NCBI RefSeq assembly: GCF_024436035.1 | Contig: NZ_JANFNG010000015.1 | Location: forward strand, 83,917 to 147,916 | Direction: 5' to 3' | Length of the DNA: 64,000 nucleotides | DNA from: Streptomyces humicola | Lineage (GTDB): Bacteria; Actinomycetota; Actinomycetes; Streptomycetales; Streptomycetaceae | Shown: positions 54,928 through 64,000 of the stretch, in pieces | Layout: each line of letters opens with the position of its first letter | Position numbering within the stretch: the stretch's first letter is position 1 | Notes under the pieces: model-generated | Told to the model about the DNA's origin: nothing | The model's database searches: none | The model's input: the letters and a program-made list of their open reading frames with translations, nothing else | Made by a program: the position numbers and the translations under genes

Positions 54928-56502
54928 ATGAGCGACTACGGCCAAGGGCCGGCTCCACGACCGTGGCATCCGGACGACCCGCTCTACGGGGATCCGTACG
55001 GCAGCTACGACGGCACCTACGCCTCCCACGACCCCTACGCGGACGGCGCACCGCAGTACCCGCAGCAGGCGCCCCAACAGCAGTACGGCCCGCAGCAGTA
55101 CGGCCCGCAGCAGTACGGCCCGCAGCAGTACGGCCAGTACCCGCAGCAGCCGCACATACCGCAGCAGCCCCAGTGGGACACCCAACCCCAGCCACAGGTC
55201 CAGGCCTACGGCGGCTGGGAGACGGCACAGGCGGGCCAGGCCGGATACGTCACGCCCCCCGCCGATCCGTACGGCAGCCCCGCGCACCCCTACCGGCCGT
55301 CCGGCTATGCACCGCAGCCGGCCCCCGGCCAAACGGCCGAGTGGCACGCCCCTGTCGACGAGCCCGGGCCGTTCGACGAGCCGGACGAGCCCGAGACGCA
55401 CCCCTTCTTCACCGACGCCCCCGGCAGCGACGACTACGACGACGACCCGGACGGGAAGCGCCCGGGCAAGAAGAAACGTCGTAGCGGCTGCGCCGTCCTG
55501 CTCGCCTTCGTCGTGCTCGGCGGCGTCATAGGGGGCGGTGGCTATGTCGGCTACCGCTACTACGAGAACCACATCGCCGCCGCGCCCGACTACGTGGGCG
55601 GTGGCATGGGCAGCGTCACCGTCGATGTCCCGAACGGCGCGACACTGGCCCAGATCGGCAACATCCTCAAGCAGAACGGCGTCGTCAAGAGCGTCGAGGC
55701 CTTCACCGCCGCCGCTGCCGGCACCAGCATCCAGGGCGGCAGCTACACCCTGCACCGGCAGATGTCCGCCGCCTCCGCGGTCGCCCTGATGACCAACGGC
55801 TCGGCCCAGAACGCCCTGGTCATCCCCGAGGGCTGGCGCGCCACCCAGGTCTACGCCGCGCTCGACACGTACCTCGGCCTTGCACCCGGGACCTCCGCCG
55901 CGGCCGCGAAGAGCGCCAACCTCGGGCTGCCCTCGTATGCGGGCGGCAATCCGGAAGGCTTCCTCTACCCGAGCCGCTACAGCATCGGAAAGAGCACAAA
56001 ACCGGCCGACGCGCTCACCCAGATGGTCAGCCAGGCGCAGTCCGAGTTCGCCTCGGACAACCTGCAGGCGCAGGCCCAGGCGGTCGGGAAGAGCCCTTAC
56101 GAGATCATCGTCATCGCCAGCCTCATCCAGGCCGAGGCACAGCAGCCCCAGGACTTCGGCAAGGTCTCCAGGGTCATCTACAACCGGCTCCAGCAGCAGA
56201 TGGCGCTCGGTTTCGACTCGACGATCAACTACGCCAAGGGCCGTTCGACGCTGCACACCACGACGGCGGACACTCAGTACCCGTCCCCGTACAACACTTA
56301 CCTCCACAAGGGCCTGCCCCCCGGGCCGATAGACAACCCCGGTCACCAGGCCATCGAAGCGGCGCTCAACCCGACGGCGGGCAACTGGCTGTACTTCGTC
56401 ACCGTCAAGCCCGGTGACACCCGCTTCACGGACAGCGCTGCCGTACAGCAGCAGAACGTCGAGGCGTTCAACCAGTACCAGCAGGAGCACGGCGGCCAAT
56501 GA
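54928..56502 (+). CDS. mltG: endolytic murein transglycosylase MltG
   Basis: 524 residues. A long Gln/Pro/Tyr-rich cytoplasmic region (1-185) has four QYGPQ-type repeats, followed by one membrane helix (about 190-210), a LysM-like domain and the YceG catalytic domain. IASLIQAEAQ near 395 contains the catalytic Glu, followed by KVSRVIYNRL and a late YNTYLHKGLPPGPIDNPG. It cuts nascent peptidoglycan strands and sets their length. Its stop overlaps the aroE ATG. Confidence 0.94.
   Translation: MSDYGQGPAPRPWHPDDPLYGDPYGSYDGTYASHDPYADGAPQYPQQAPQQQYGPQQYGPQQYGPQQYGQYPQQPHIPQQPQWDTQPQPQVQAYGGWETAQAGQAGYVTPPADPYGSPAHPYRPSGYAPQPAPGQTAEWHAPVDEPGPFDEPDEPETHPFFTDAPGSDDYDDDPDGKRPGKKKRRSGCAVLLAFVVLGGVIGGGGYVGYRYYENHIAAAPDYVGGGMGSVTVDVPNGATLAQIGNILKQNGVVKSVEAFTAAAAGTSIQGGSYTLHRQMSAASAVALMTNGSAQNALVIPEGWRATQVYAALDTYLGLAPGTSAAAAKSANLGLPSYAGGNPEGFLYPSRYSIGKSTKPADALTQMVSQAQSEFASDNLQAQAQAVGKSPYEIIVIASLIQAEAQQPQDFGKVSRVIYNRLQQQMALGFDSTINYAKGRSTLHTTTADTQYPSPYNTYLHKGLPPGPIDNPGHQAIEAALNPTAGNWLYFVTVKPGDTRFTDSAAVQQQNVEAFNQYQQEHGGQ
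55078..55137 (+). repeat. 15-bp in-frame tandem repeat in mltG
   Basis: Four 15-base units CAGCAGTACGGCCCG (the last ends AG), encoding Gln-Gln-Tyr-Gly-Pro. In-frame length variation is likely between strains. Confidence 0.9.
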
Positions 56503-57338
56503 GTCTTATCGTCCGGCGGGCGGCGGTCCTCGGGTCGCCGATCGCGCATTCGCTGTCACCGGTTCTGCACCGGGCCGCCTACGCGGCGCTCGGCCTTCAG
56601 GGGTGGGAGTACGGCCGGTACGAGGTCGACGAGGAAGGGCTGCCCGGGTTCGTCGAGAAGATCGCGGCCGATCCGGTGCCCTGGGCGGGTCTGTCGCTGA
56701 CGATGCCGCTGAAGCGCGCGGTGATCCCGCTGCTGGACGAGCTCACCCCGACCGCCGCGTCGGTCGAGGCCGTCAACACCGTCGTCTTCACCGGCGACGG
56801 CCGACGCACCGGCGACAACACCGACATCCCCGGCATGGTGGCAGCGCTGCGCGAGCGCGGTGTCTCCCGGGTGGAGTCGGCGGCGGTACTCGGGGCCGGC
56901 GCGACCGCCTCGTCGGCGGTGGCCGCGCTCGCGCAGATCTGCACCGGCGAGGTGACGGCGTATGTGCGCAGCGAGGCCCGGGCGGCCGAGATGCGGCAGT
57001 GGGGGGAGCGGCTCGGGGTGGTGGTCCGGACCGCGCCGTGGTCCGAGGCGGCCCGTGCGCTTGCCGCGCCGCTGGTGATCGCGACGACGCCGGCCGGCAC
57101 CACCGATGCATTGGCGGATGCGGTGCCCGAGCGGCCGGGCGCCCTCTTCGACGTTCTGTACGAGCCGTGGCCGACGCCGCTGGCGGCGGCATGGGCGGCG
57201 CGCGGCGGCGCCGTCGTCGGCGGACTGGACCTACTGGTCCACCAGGCGGTGCTGCAGGTGGAACTGATGACCGGCCGCAGCCCCGCGCCGCGGGAGGCGA
57301 TGCGCACGGCGGGCGAGGCGGCCCTCGCCGCCCGCTGA
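56499..57338 (+). CDS. aroE: shikimate dehydrogenase
   Basis: 279 residues, reduces 3-dehydroshikimate with NADPH. SPIAHSLSPVLHRAAY near 14 binds shikimate, SLTMPLKRAVI near 65 has the catalytic Lys, NTVVF and GDNTDIPG follow, and GAGATASSAV near 131 is the nucleotide loop. Start ATGA overlap with mltG. Step 4 of the shikimate pathway; step-mates aroC, K, B and Q follow after a 126-base gap. Confidence 0.93.
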   Translation: MSLIVRRAAVLGSPIAHSLSPVLHRAAYAALGLQGWEYGRYEVDEEGLPGFVEKIAADPVPWAGLSLTMPLKRAVIPLLDELTPTAASVEAVNTVVFTGDGRRTGDNTDIPGMVAALRERGVSRVESAAVLGAGATASSAVAALAQICTGEVTAYVRSEARAAEMRQWGERLGVVVRTAPWSEAARALAAPLVIATTPAGTTDALADAVPERPGALFDVLYEPWPTPLAAAWAARGGAVVGGLDLLVHQAVLQVELMTGRSPAPREAMRTAGEAALAAR

Positions 57339-57464
57339 TCCGCCGCCGACCCGGCATACCGCCCTGTGGACACGTTCCCGTCCCGCGGCCGTGGCATGGG
57401 AAGATCGGACAAGGAACGTCTGGCGGGCGCGTGACGGGCGCCCGGGAAAAGATGGGGAGCACCG

Positions 57465-58645
57465 TTGAGCAGGTTGCGTTGGCTGACGGCGGGCGAGTCG
57501 CACGGCCCGGCCCTGGTGGCGACCCTGGAGGGATTGCCTGCCGGAGTGCCGGTGACCACGGAGATGGTGGCGGACGCGCTTGCACGGCGGCGGCTGGGGT
57601 ACGGCCGGGGCGCCCGGATGAAGTTCGAGCGGGACGAGGTCACCTTCCTCGGCGGGGTGCGGCACGGGCTGACCCTCGGCTCTCCGGTGGCGGTCATGGT
57701 GGGGAACACCGAGTGGCCGAAGTGGGAGAAGGTGATGGCGGCCGATCCGGTGGATCCGGCCGAGCTGGCGGAACTGGCGCGCAACGCCCCGCTGACCCGG
57801 CCGCGGCCGGGTCACGCGGATCTGGCGGGAATGCAGAAGTACGGCTTCGACGAGGCGCGGCCGGTGCTGGAGCGGGCCTCGGCGCGTGAGACGGCGGCCC
57901 GGGTGGCGCTGGGCGTGGTCGCGCGTTCGTACCTGAAGGAGACGTGCGGGATCGAGATCGTCTCGCATGTGGTGGAGCTGGGCGCGGCGAGGGCGCCGTA
58001 CGGGGTGTACCCGGCCCCGGGCGATGTCGGGCGGCTCGACGCTGACCCGGTGCGGTGCCTGGATGCGACGGCGAGTGCGGCGATGGTCGCCGAGATCGAC
58101 CAGGCGCACAAGGACGGTGACACGCTCGGCGGTGTGGTCGAGGTGCTGGCGTACGGGGTGCCGGTGGGTCTTGGCTCGCATGTGCACTGGGACCGCAGGC
58201 TGGATGCGCGTCTTGCGGGTGCGCTGATGGGCATTCAAGCGATCAAGGGCGTCGAGGTGGGTGACGGCTTCGAGCTGGCTCGGGTGCCGGGTTCGAAGGC
58301 GCACGACGAGATCGTTACGGGGCAGGGAGGCATCCGGCGGGCGTCGGGCCGTTCCGGTGGCACGGAGGGCGGCCTGTCGACGGGTGAGCTGCTGCGGGTG
58401 CGGGCAGCGATGAAGCCGATCGCCACGGTGCCGCGGGCGCTGGCCACGGTGGATGTCGCCACGGGTGAGCCGGCGCAGGCCCATCACCAGCGCTCGGACG
58501 TGTGTGCGGTGCCGGCGGCTGGGATCGTCGCGGAGGCGATGGTGGCGCTGGTGCTGGCGGACGCGGTGGCGGAGAAGTTCGGCGGCGACAGCGTGGCCGA
58601 GACCCGCCGCAATGTGCAGGGTTTCCTCGACAACCTGGCGATCCG

Positions 58646-58649
<4 letters not shown>
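57465..58649 (+). CDS. aroC: chorismate synthase
   Basis: 394 residues, FMN-dependent conversion of EPSP to chorismate, the last common aromatic step. Signatures are [11 protein letters not shown] near 6, [14 protein letters not shown] near 110, [13 protein letters not shown], and [18 protein letters not shown] near 290. TTG at 57465 has GGGGAG upstream. First gene of aroC-K-B-Q, each joined to the next by a 4-base overlap. Confidence 0.97.
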
Positions 58650-60764
<2,115 letters not shown>

Positions 60765-60792
60765 CCAGCGACACGAGACGGAGCAGCCCGAC

Positions 60793-61659
60793 ATGCAGCA
60801 TGCTGGGGGGATGCCGCTGACACCGCCTCACGGGCCGCTGCGAGGGCGTGCCGACGGCTGGATCCCGCCGTCGCCGCAGCACGGGCCAGGGCCGCTGCAG
60901 CCGCCGCCCGCCGGACCGCCTGCACATCCCGGGCCGCCCGGGCCGTCATCCGGCTCGGTGCCACCCGCCGCCCCCGGCTGGCCCGGCACCACCGGCCCCG
61001 TACCGGCAACTCCCGCCCCGGCCACCGGACAGTTCCCGCTGCCCCCCGCCTCACCCGTCCCCGTGCCGCCCGCGCCCGCCGCACAGATGCCCTCCGGACC
61101 GGTGCACACCTCGGTCGCGGTCCTGCTCATCGGGCCGGCCGGAGCGGGCAAGACCACCATTGCCCGGCACTGGGCGGACCACCGTTCCGTGCCGACCGCG
61201 CACATCAGCCTGGACGACGTCCGCGAGTGGGTGCGCTCCGGTTTCGCCAATCCCCAGTCCGGCTGGAACGAGAGCTCCGAGGCCCAGTACCGGCTCGCCC
61301 GGCGCACCTGTGGCTTCTCCGCCCGTAACTTCCTCGCCAACGGCATCTCGTGCATCATCGACGACGCCGTCTTCCCCGACCGGCCCGTCGTCGGCCTCGG
61401 CGGCTGGAAGCGCCATGTCGGCCCGGAACTGCTGCCCGTCGTGCTCCTGCCCGGCCTGGAGATCGTGCTGGCCCGCAATGCGGAGCGCACCGGCCATCGC
61501 CGCCTGTCCGACGAGGAGGTCGCCCGCATACACGGCCGCATGGCCGGCTGGTACGGATCGGGGCTTCCCATCATCGACAACTCCCAACTGGACGTGGCGG
61601 CCGCCGCCGAGGCGCTCGACCAGGTGATCCGCACCAGCCTGAGCCGCACCGGCCGGTGA
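60793..61659 (+). CDS. P-loop ATP/GTP-binding protein with Pro-rich N-terminus
   Basis: 288 residues. The first 105 are Pro/Gly/Ala-rich and disordered; the rest is a P-loop kinase-like domain with GPAGAGKTTIARHWAD near 117, LDDVREWVRSGF near 140, CIIDDAVFPDRPVVGLGGW near 185 and a helical end. It resembles small zeta-toxin/AAA-type kinases that phosphorylate small molecules or nucleotides, but no substrate is evident. ATG at 60793 with a distant GGAG. It continues the aro operon by 28 bases. Confidence 0.8.
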   Translation: MQHAGGMPLTPPHGPLRGRADGWIPPSPQHGPGPLQPPPAGPPAHPGPPGPSSGSVPPAAPGWPGTTGPVPATPAPATGQFPLPPASPVPVPPAPAAQMPSGPVHTSVAVLLIGPAGAGKTTIARHWADHRSVPTAHISLDDVREWVRSGFANPQSGWNESSEAQYRLARRTCGFSARNFLANGISCIIDDAVFPDRPVVGLGGWKRHVGPELLPVVLLPGLEIVLARNAERTGHRRLSDEEVARIHGRMAGWYGSGLPIIDNSQLDVAAAAEALDQVIRTSLSRTGR

Positions 61660-61707
61660 GCGGCGGGAGGTGAGCGGCGGGAGGTGAGCGGCGGGAGGTG
61701 AGCGGCG
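61655..61707 (+). repeat. 14-bp tandem repeat at the gene end
   Basis: GGTGAGCGGCGGGA is repeated three times plus an 11-base partial unit. The first unit contains the TGA stop of the P-loop gene, so later copies lie in the 130-base gap before the M24 gene. Confidence 0.88.
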
Positions 61708-61789
61708 CACGGATGCGGGGCCGGATGCATTCTTCCCGTCCGGACGCGCTGGAACGGCCGCGCGCGGCCGTGACGCGTACGCTCGGTGC

Positions 61790-62896
61790 ATGTCCGACGT
61801 GCACGCTTCCCGTCGGATGCGCCTGCGGGACCGGTGCATCGTGTCCGGGACAGCCGCGGCCCTGGTGTCGAGCCCGGCGAACGTCCGCTACCTGACCGGG
61901 TGGTCGCCGCCCGGCGCGGTACTGCTGCTCGCCCCGGCGGAGGACGTCATCGTCCACTGCCCGCGCACCCCGGGCGAACCGGCAGAGGGCCAGCCGCCAG
62001 AGGACATCCGCTGCGTCATGCTCTCGTCCGCGGCCGGTGACGCCGTCGTGGCCGCCGCCGGCCTCTTTCCGGGACTCGGCGCCGACAGCCTCGCCGTGGA
62101 GGAGCACCACCTGACCGTGGCGAGGCACCGGGCCGTCGCCTCGGCTGTGCCCGGCCTGCGCCTGACCGACCTCGGACAGGCCGTCGAGCAGCTGCGGCTG
62201 GTCAAGGACGAGGACGAGATCGCCTGCCTGCGGATCGCCGCCGAGATCACCGACCAGGCGCTCGGCGAGCTGCTGGAGTCGATCCTCGTCGGCCGCACCG
62301 AACGGCACCTCGCCCTGGAACTGGAGCGCCGTCTGGTCGACCACGGCGCCGACGGCCCCGCCTTCCCCACCTACGTCGGCACCGGCCCGCACTCGGGCGC
62401 CCCACGTCATGTCCCCACCGACCGGCGGGTCGAGGAGGGCGACTTCCTCTCCGTCTGCCTCGGCGCGTGCTATCGCGGCTATCGCTGCGAGGTGGGGCGC
62501 ACCTTCGTCATCGGCACCGCGCCCGCCGCCTGGCAGGTCGAGCTGTATGATCTTGTCTTCGCCGCACAGCGGGCCGGACGTGAGGCGCTGCTGCCGGGCA
62601 CAGCCTGCCGGGACGTGGACCGCGCGGCCCGCCAGGTGATCCAGGCGGCCGGGCACGGCGAGGCGCTCGCACCGTGGACGGGCCACGGCGTGGGACTCGA
62701 AATCGATGAGGACCCTCGGATCACGCCCTCCGCCATGGGTAAACTGGACGCTTGTGTGCCGGTCACCGTCGAGCCGGGGGTCCATTTCCCGGGCCGGGGC
62801 GGCGTCCGGATCGACGACACACTCGTCGTACGCCCCACGGCGGACGGCGGGCCCGAGCTACTCACCATCACGACCAAGGAACTGCTCGCCCTGTAG
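61790..62896 (+). CDS. M24 (Xaa-Pro peptidase-like) protein with altered metal site
   Basis: 368 residues with the creatinase N-terminal domain (about 10-130) and a pita-bread M24 domain (140-360). Of the five usual metal ligands, His299 ([12 protein letters not shown]) and Glu328 (VTVEPG) are kept. The two Asp of the D-x10-D pair appear as Cys223 (SVCLGA) and Glu234 (CEVGRT), and the last Glu as Asp342 (RIDDT). So a normal di-metal centre is unlikely, and activity is doubtful or uses another chemistry. I recall the same substitutions in other streptomycetes, so it is not a random mutation. It lies 73 bases upstream of efp, the usual place of pepP/pepQ genes. Confidence 0.88.
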   Translation: MSDVHASRRMRLRDRCIVSGTAAALVSSPANVRYLTGWSPPGAVLLLAPAEDVIVHCPRTPGEPAEGQPPEDIRCVMLSSAAGDAVVAAAGLFPGLGADSLAVEEHHLTVARHRAVASAVPGLRLTDLGQAVEQLRLVKDEDEIACLRIAAEITDQALGELLESILVGRTERHLALELERRLVDHGADGPAFPTYVGTGPHSGAPRHVPTDRRVEEGDFLSVCLGACYRGYRCEVGRTFVIGTAPAAWQVELYDLVFAAQRAGREALLPGTACRDVDRAARQVIQAAGHGEALAPWTGHGVGLEIDEDPRITPSAMGKLDACVPVTVEPGVHFPGRGGVRIDDTLVVRPTADGGPELLTITTKELLAL

Positions 62897-62969
62897 CGCT
62901 CGCCCCGCGGCGCCGGCGTCGGCGGGTGTCCCTGGTCCCGATGCAGCACTTTCAGGAGATTCCGCGACC

Positions 62970-63536
62970 GTGGCCACCACGAACGACCTCAAGAACGGCC
63001 TGGTGCTCAAGCTCGAAGGCGGCCAGCTCTGGTCCGTCGTCGAGTTCCAGCACGTCAAGCCCGGCAAGGGCCCTGCTTTCGTCCGCACCAAGCTGAAGAA
63101 CGTGCTCTCCGGCAAGGTGGTCGACAAGACCTTCAACGCCGGTGTGAAGGTCGAGACGGCCAACGTCGACAAGCGCGGCATGCAGTTCTCGTACAAGGAC
63201 GGCGAGAGCTTCGTGTTCATGGACATGGAGACCTACGACCAGATCCACATCAGCCCGGATGTGGTCGGCGATGCCGCCCACTTCCTGCTGGAGGGCTTCG
63301 ACGCCGTGGTGGCGATGTACGAGGGCAACCCGCTCTACGTCGAGCTCCCCGCCGCCGTCGAGCTCGTCGTCGAGTACACCGAGCCCGGCGTCCAGGGCGA
63401 CCGCTCCACCGGCGGCACCAAGCCGGCCCGTCTGGAGACCGGCTACGAGATCGGCGTCCCGCTCTTCATCACCACCGGGGAGAAGATCAAGGTCGACACC
63501 CGCTCGGGTGAATATCTCGGCCGGGTGAACAGCTAA
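62970..63536 (+). CDS. efp: translation elongation factor P
   Basis: 188 residues, three beta-barrel domains. [15 protein letters not shown] near 30 is the loop that carries the modifiable Lys, and [21 protein letters not shown] closes domain III. It rescues ribosomes stalled at proline runs. GTG at 62970 with AGGAG upstream. No EpmA-like modification gene is in the window. Confidence 0.97.
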   Translation: MATTNDLKNGLVLKLEGGQLWSVVEFQHVKPGKGPAFVRTKLKNVLSGKVVDKTFNAGVKVETANVDKRGMQFSYKDGESFVFMDMETYDQIHISPDVVGDAAHFLLEGFDAVVAMYEGNPLYVELPAAVELVVEYTEPGVQGDRSTGGTKPARLETGYEIGVPLFITTGEKIKVDTRSGEYLGRVNS

Positions 63537-63538
63537 CC

Positions 63539-63964
63539 GTGGCTGCCCGCACCAAGGCCCGCAAACGGGCCTTCCAGATCCTTTTCGAGGCGGACCAGCG
63601 CGACGCCGCGCCCAAGACCGTCATGGCGGACTGGATCCGACTCGGGCGGACCGACGACCGGCAGCCGCCGGTCACCGAGTACACGATGCAGCTCGTCGAG
63701 GGGTACGAGGCGAATGCCGCCCGCATCGACGAGCTCATCTCCACCTACGCGGTCGGCTGGACGCTCGACCGGATGCCGGCGGTCGACCGCAATGTCCTCC
63801 GGCTCGGCGTGTACGAGCTGATCTGGGAGGACGACACGCCTGACGCGGTCGTGCTCGACGAGGCCGTGCAGCTCGCCAAGGAGTTCTCCACCGACGAGTC
63901 CCCGGCGTTCGTCAACGGGCTGCTCGCACGGCTGATGCAGCTCAAACCGACGCTGCGCCGCTAG
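63539..63964 (+). CDS. nusB: transcription antitermination factor NusB
   Basis: 141 residues, all-helical. TKARKRAFQILFEADQRD at the start, the central ATPase-like helices, and DRMPAVDRNVLRLGVYELIWEDDTPDAVVLDEAVQLAKEF as the conserved second half. It binds boxA RNA with NusE in rRNA antitermination. GTG at 63539, two bases after the efp stop. Confidence 0.95.
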   Translation: MAARTKARKRAFQILFEADQRDAAPKTVMADWIRLGRTDDRQPPVTEYTMQLVEGYEANAARIDELISTYAVGWTLDRMPAVDRNVLRLGVYELIWEDDTPDAVVLDEAVQLAKEFSTDESPAFVNGLLARLMQLKPTLRR

Positions 63965-63987
63965 CAGATGCACAAACCGCCGGGGGT

Positions 63988-64000
63988 GGGGGGGGGGGGG
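63988..64000. other. poly-G end of the window
   Basis: The final 13 bases are all G, after GGGGGT. Such a tract is rare in this genome and falls exactly at the window edge, so it may be an assembly or sequencing artefact. Confidence 0.6.

Overview
The window looks like part of the chromosome of a Streptomyces-type actinomycete (family Streptomycetaceae). The evidence is very GC-rich DNA, frequent GTG and TTG starts, an SsgB sporulation protein, and a gene order I recall from the S. coelicolor region that runs from nusB/efp/aro through alaS, relA, secDF, ruvABC and pdxST to thrS and ssgB. Most of it is stable core genome. Both ends are cut: the left end falls inside a uroporphyrinogen methyltransferase gene and the right end stops in a run of 13 G just after nusB.

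Layout. Bases 1-6350 hold cobA (partial), an RNA methyltransferase, a two-subunit acyl-CoA dehydrogenase pair with a palindromic operator candidate, a membrane-anchored Ser/Thr kinase and two small proteins. Bases 6574-9938 are a compact integrated element in tRNA-Val(GAC): 74-bp perfect direct repeats that each contain the whole tRNA, a tyrosine integrase, arm-type repeats inside both ends, a STAS-domain protein that lacks the usual phospho-acceptor, and a secreted His-rich protein. No replication, transfer or excisionase gene is visible. Next come the native tRNA-Gly/Cys/Val operon, pabB-pabC, a double GNAT, a DsbA-like protein, small membrane proteins, a CGNR regulator, ssgB, two tRNA-Val(CAC) genes, an exonuclease, a DUF4365 gene pair, thrS, a HIT hydrolase and a divergent EF-G-like GTPase.

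From 26838 to 48861 there are mostly plus-strand operons: PIM lipid synthesis (PI-phosphate synthase, acyltransferase, PimA), vitamin B6 (pdxS, pdxT), yebC-ruvCAB (recombination), yajC-secDF (protein export), apt-relA (nucleotide salvage and ppGpp), then MBL hydrolase-hisS, VKOR and rarA. A DUF349 protein and a membrane cyclophilin lie on the minus strand in between. Bases 48865-49996 are a minus-strand YciI and DUF2470 pair with a perfect DmdR/IdeR-type iron box at 50011-50029. Bases 50052-56502 are rpsD, two membrane helper proteins, alaS, ruvX and mltG.

Bases 56499-60764 are a shikimate cluster, aroE then aroC-K-B-Q, with 4-bp stop/start overlaps (aroA is not here). The window closes with a proline-rich P-loop protein, an M24 peptidase homologue with altered metal ligands, efp and nusB.

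The parts that best repay a second look are the small tRNA-Val element and its cargo, the iron box, the M24 homologue, the DUF4365 pair and the GTPase with a degenerate base-recognition motif. I found no CRISPR array, rRNA, transposase or secondary-metabolite cluster.
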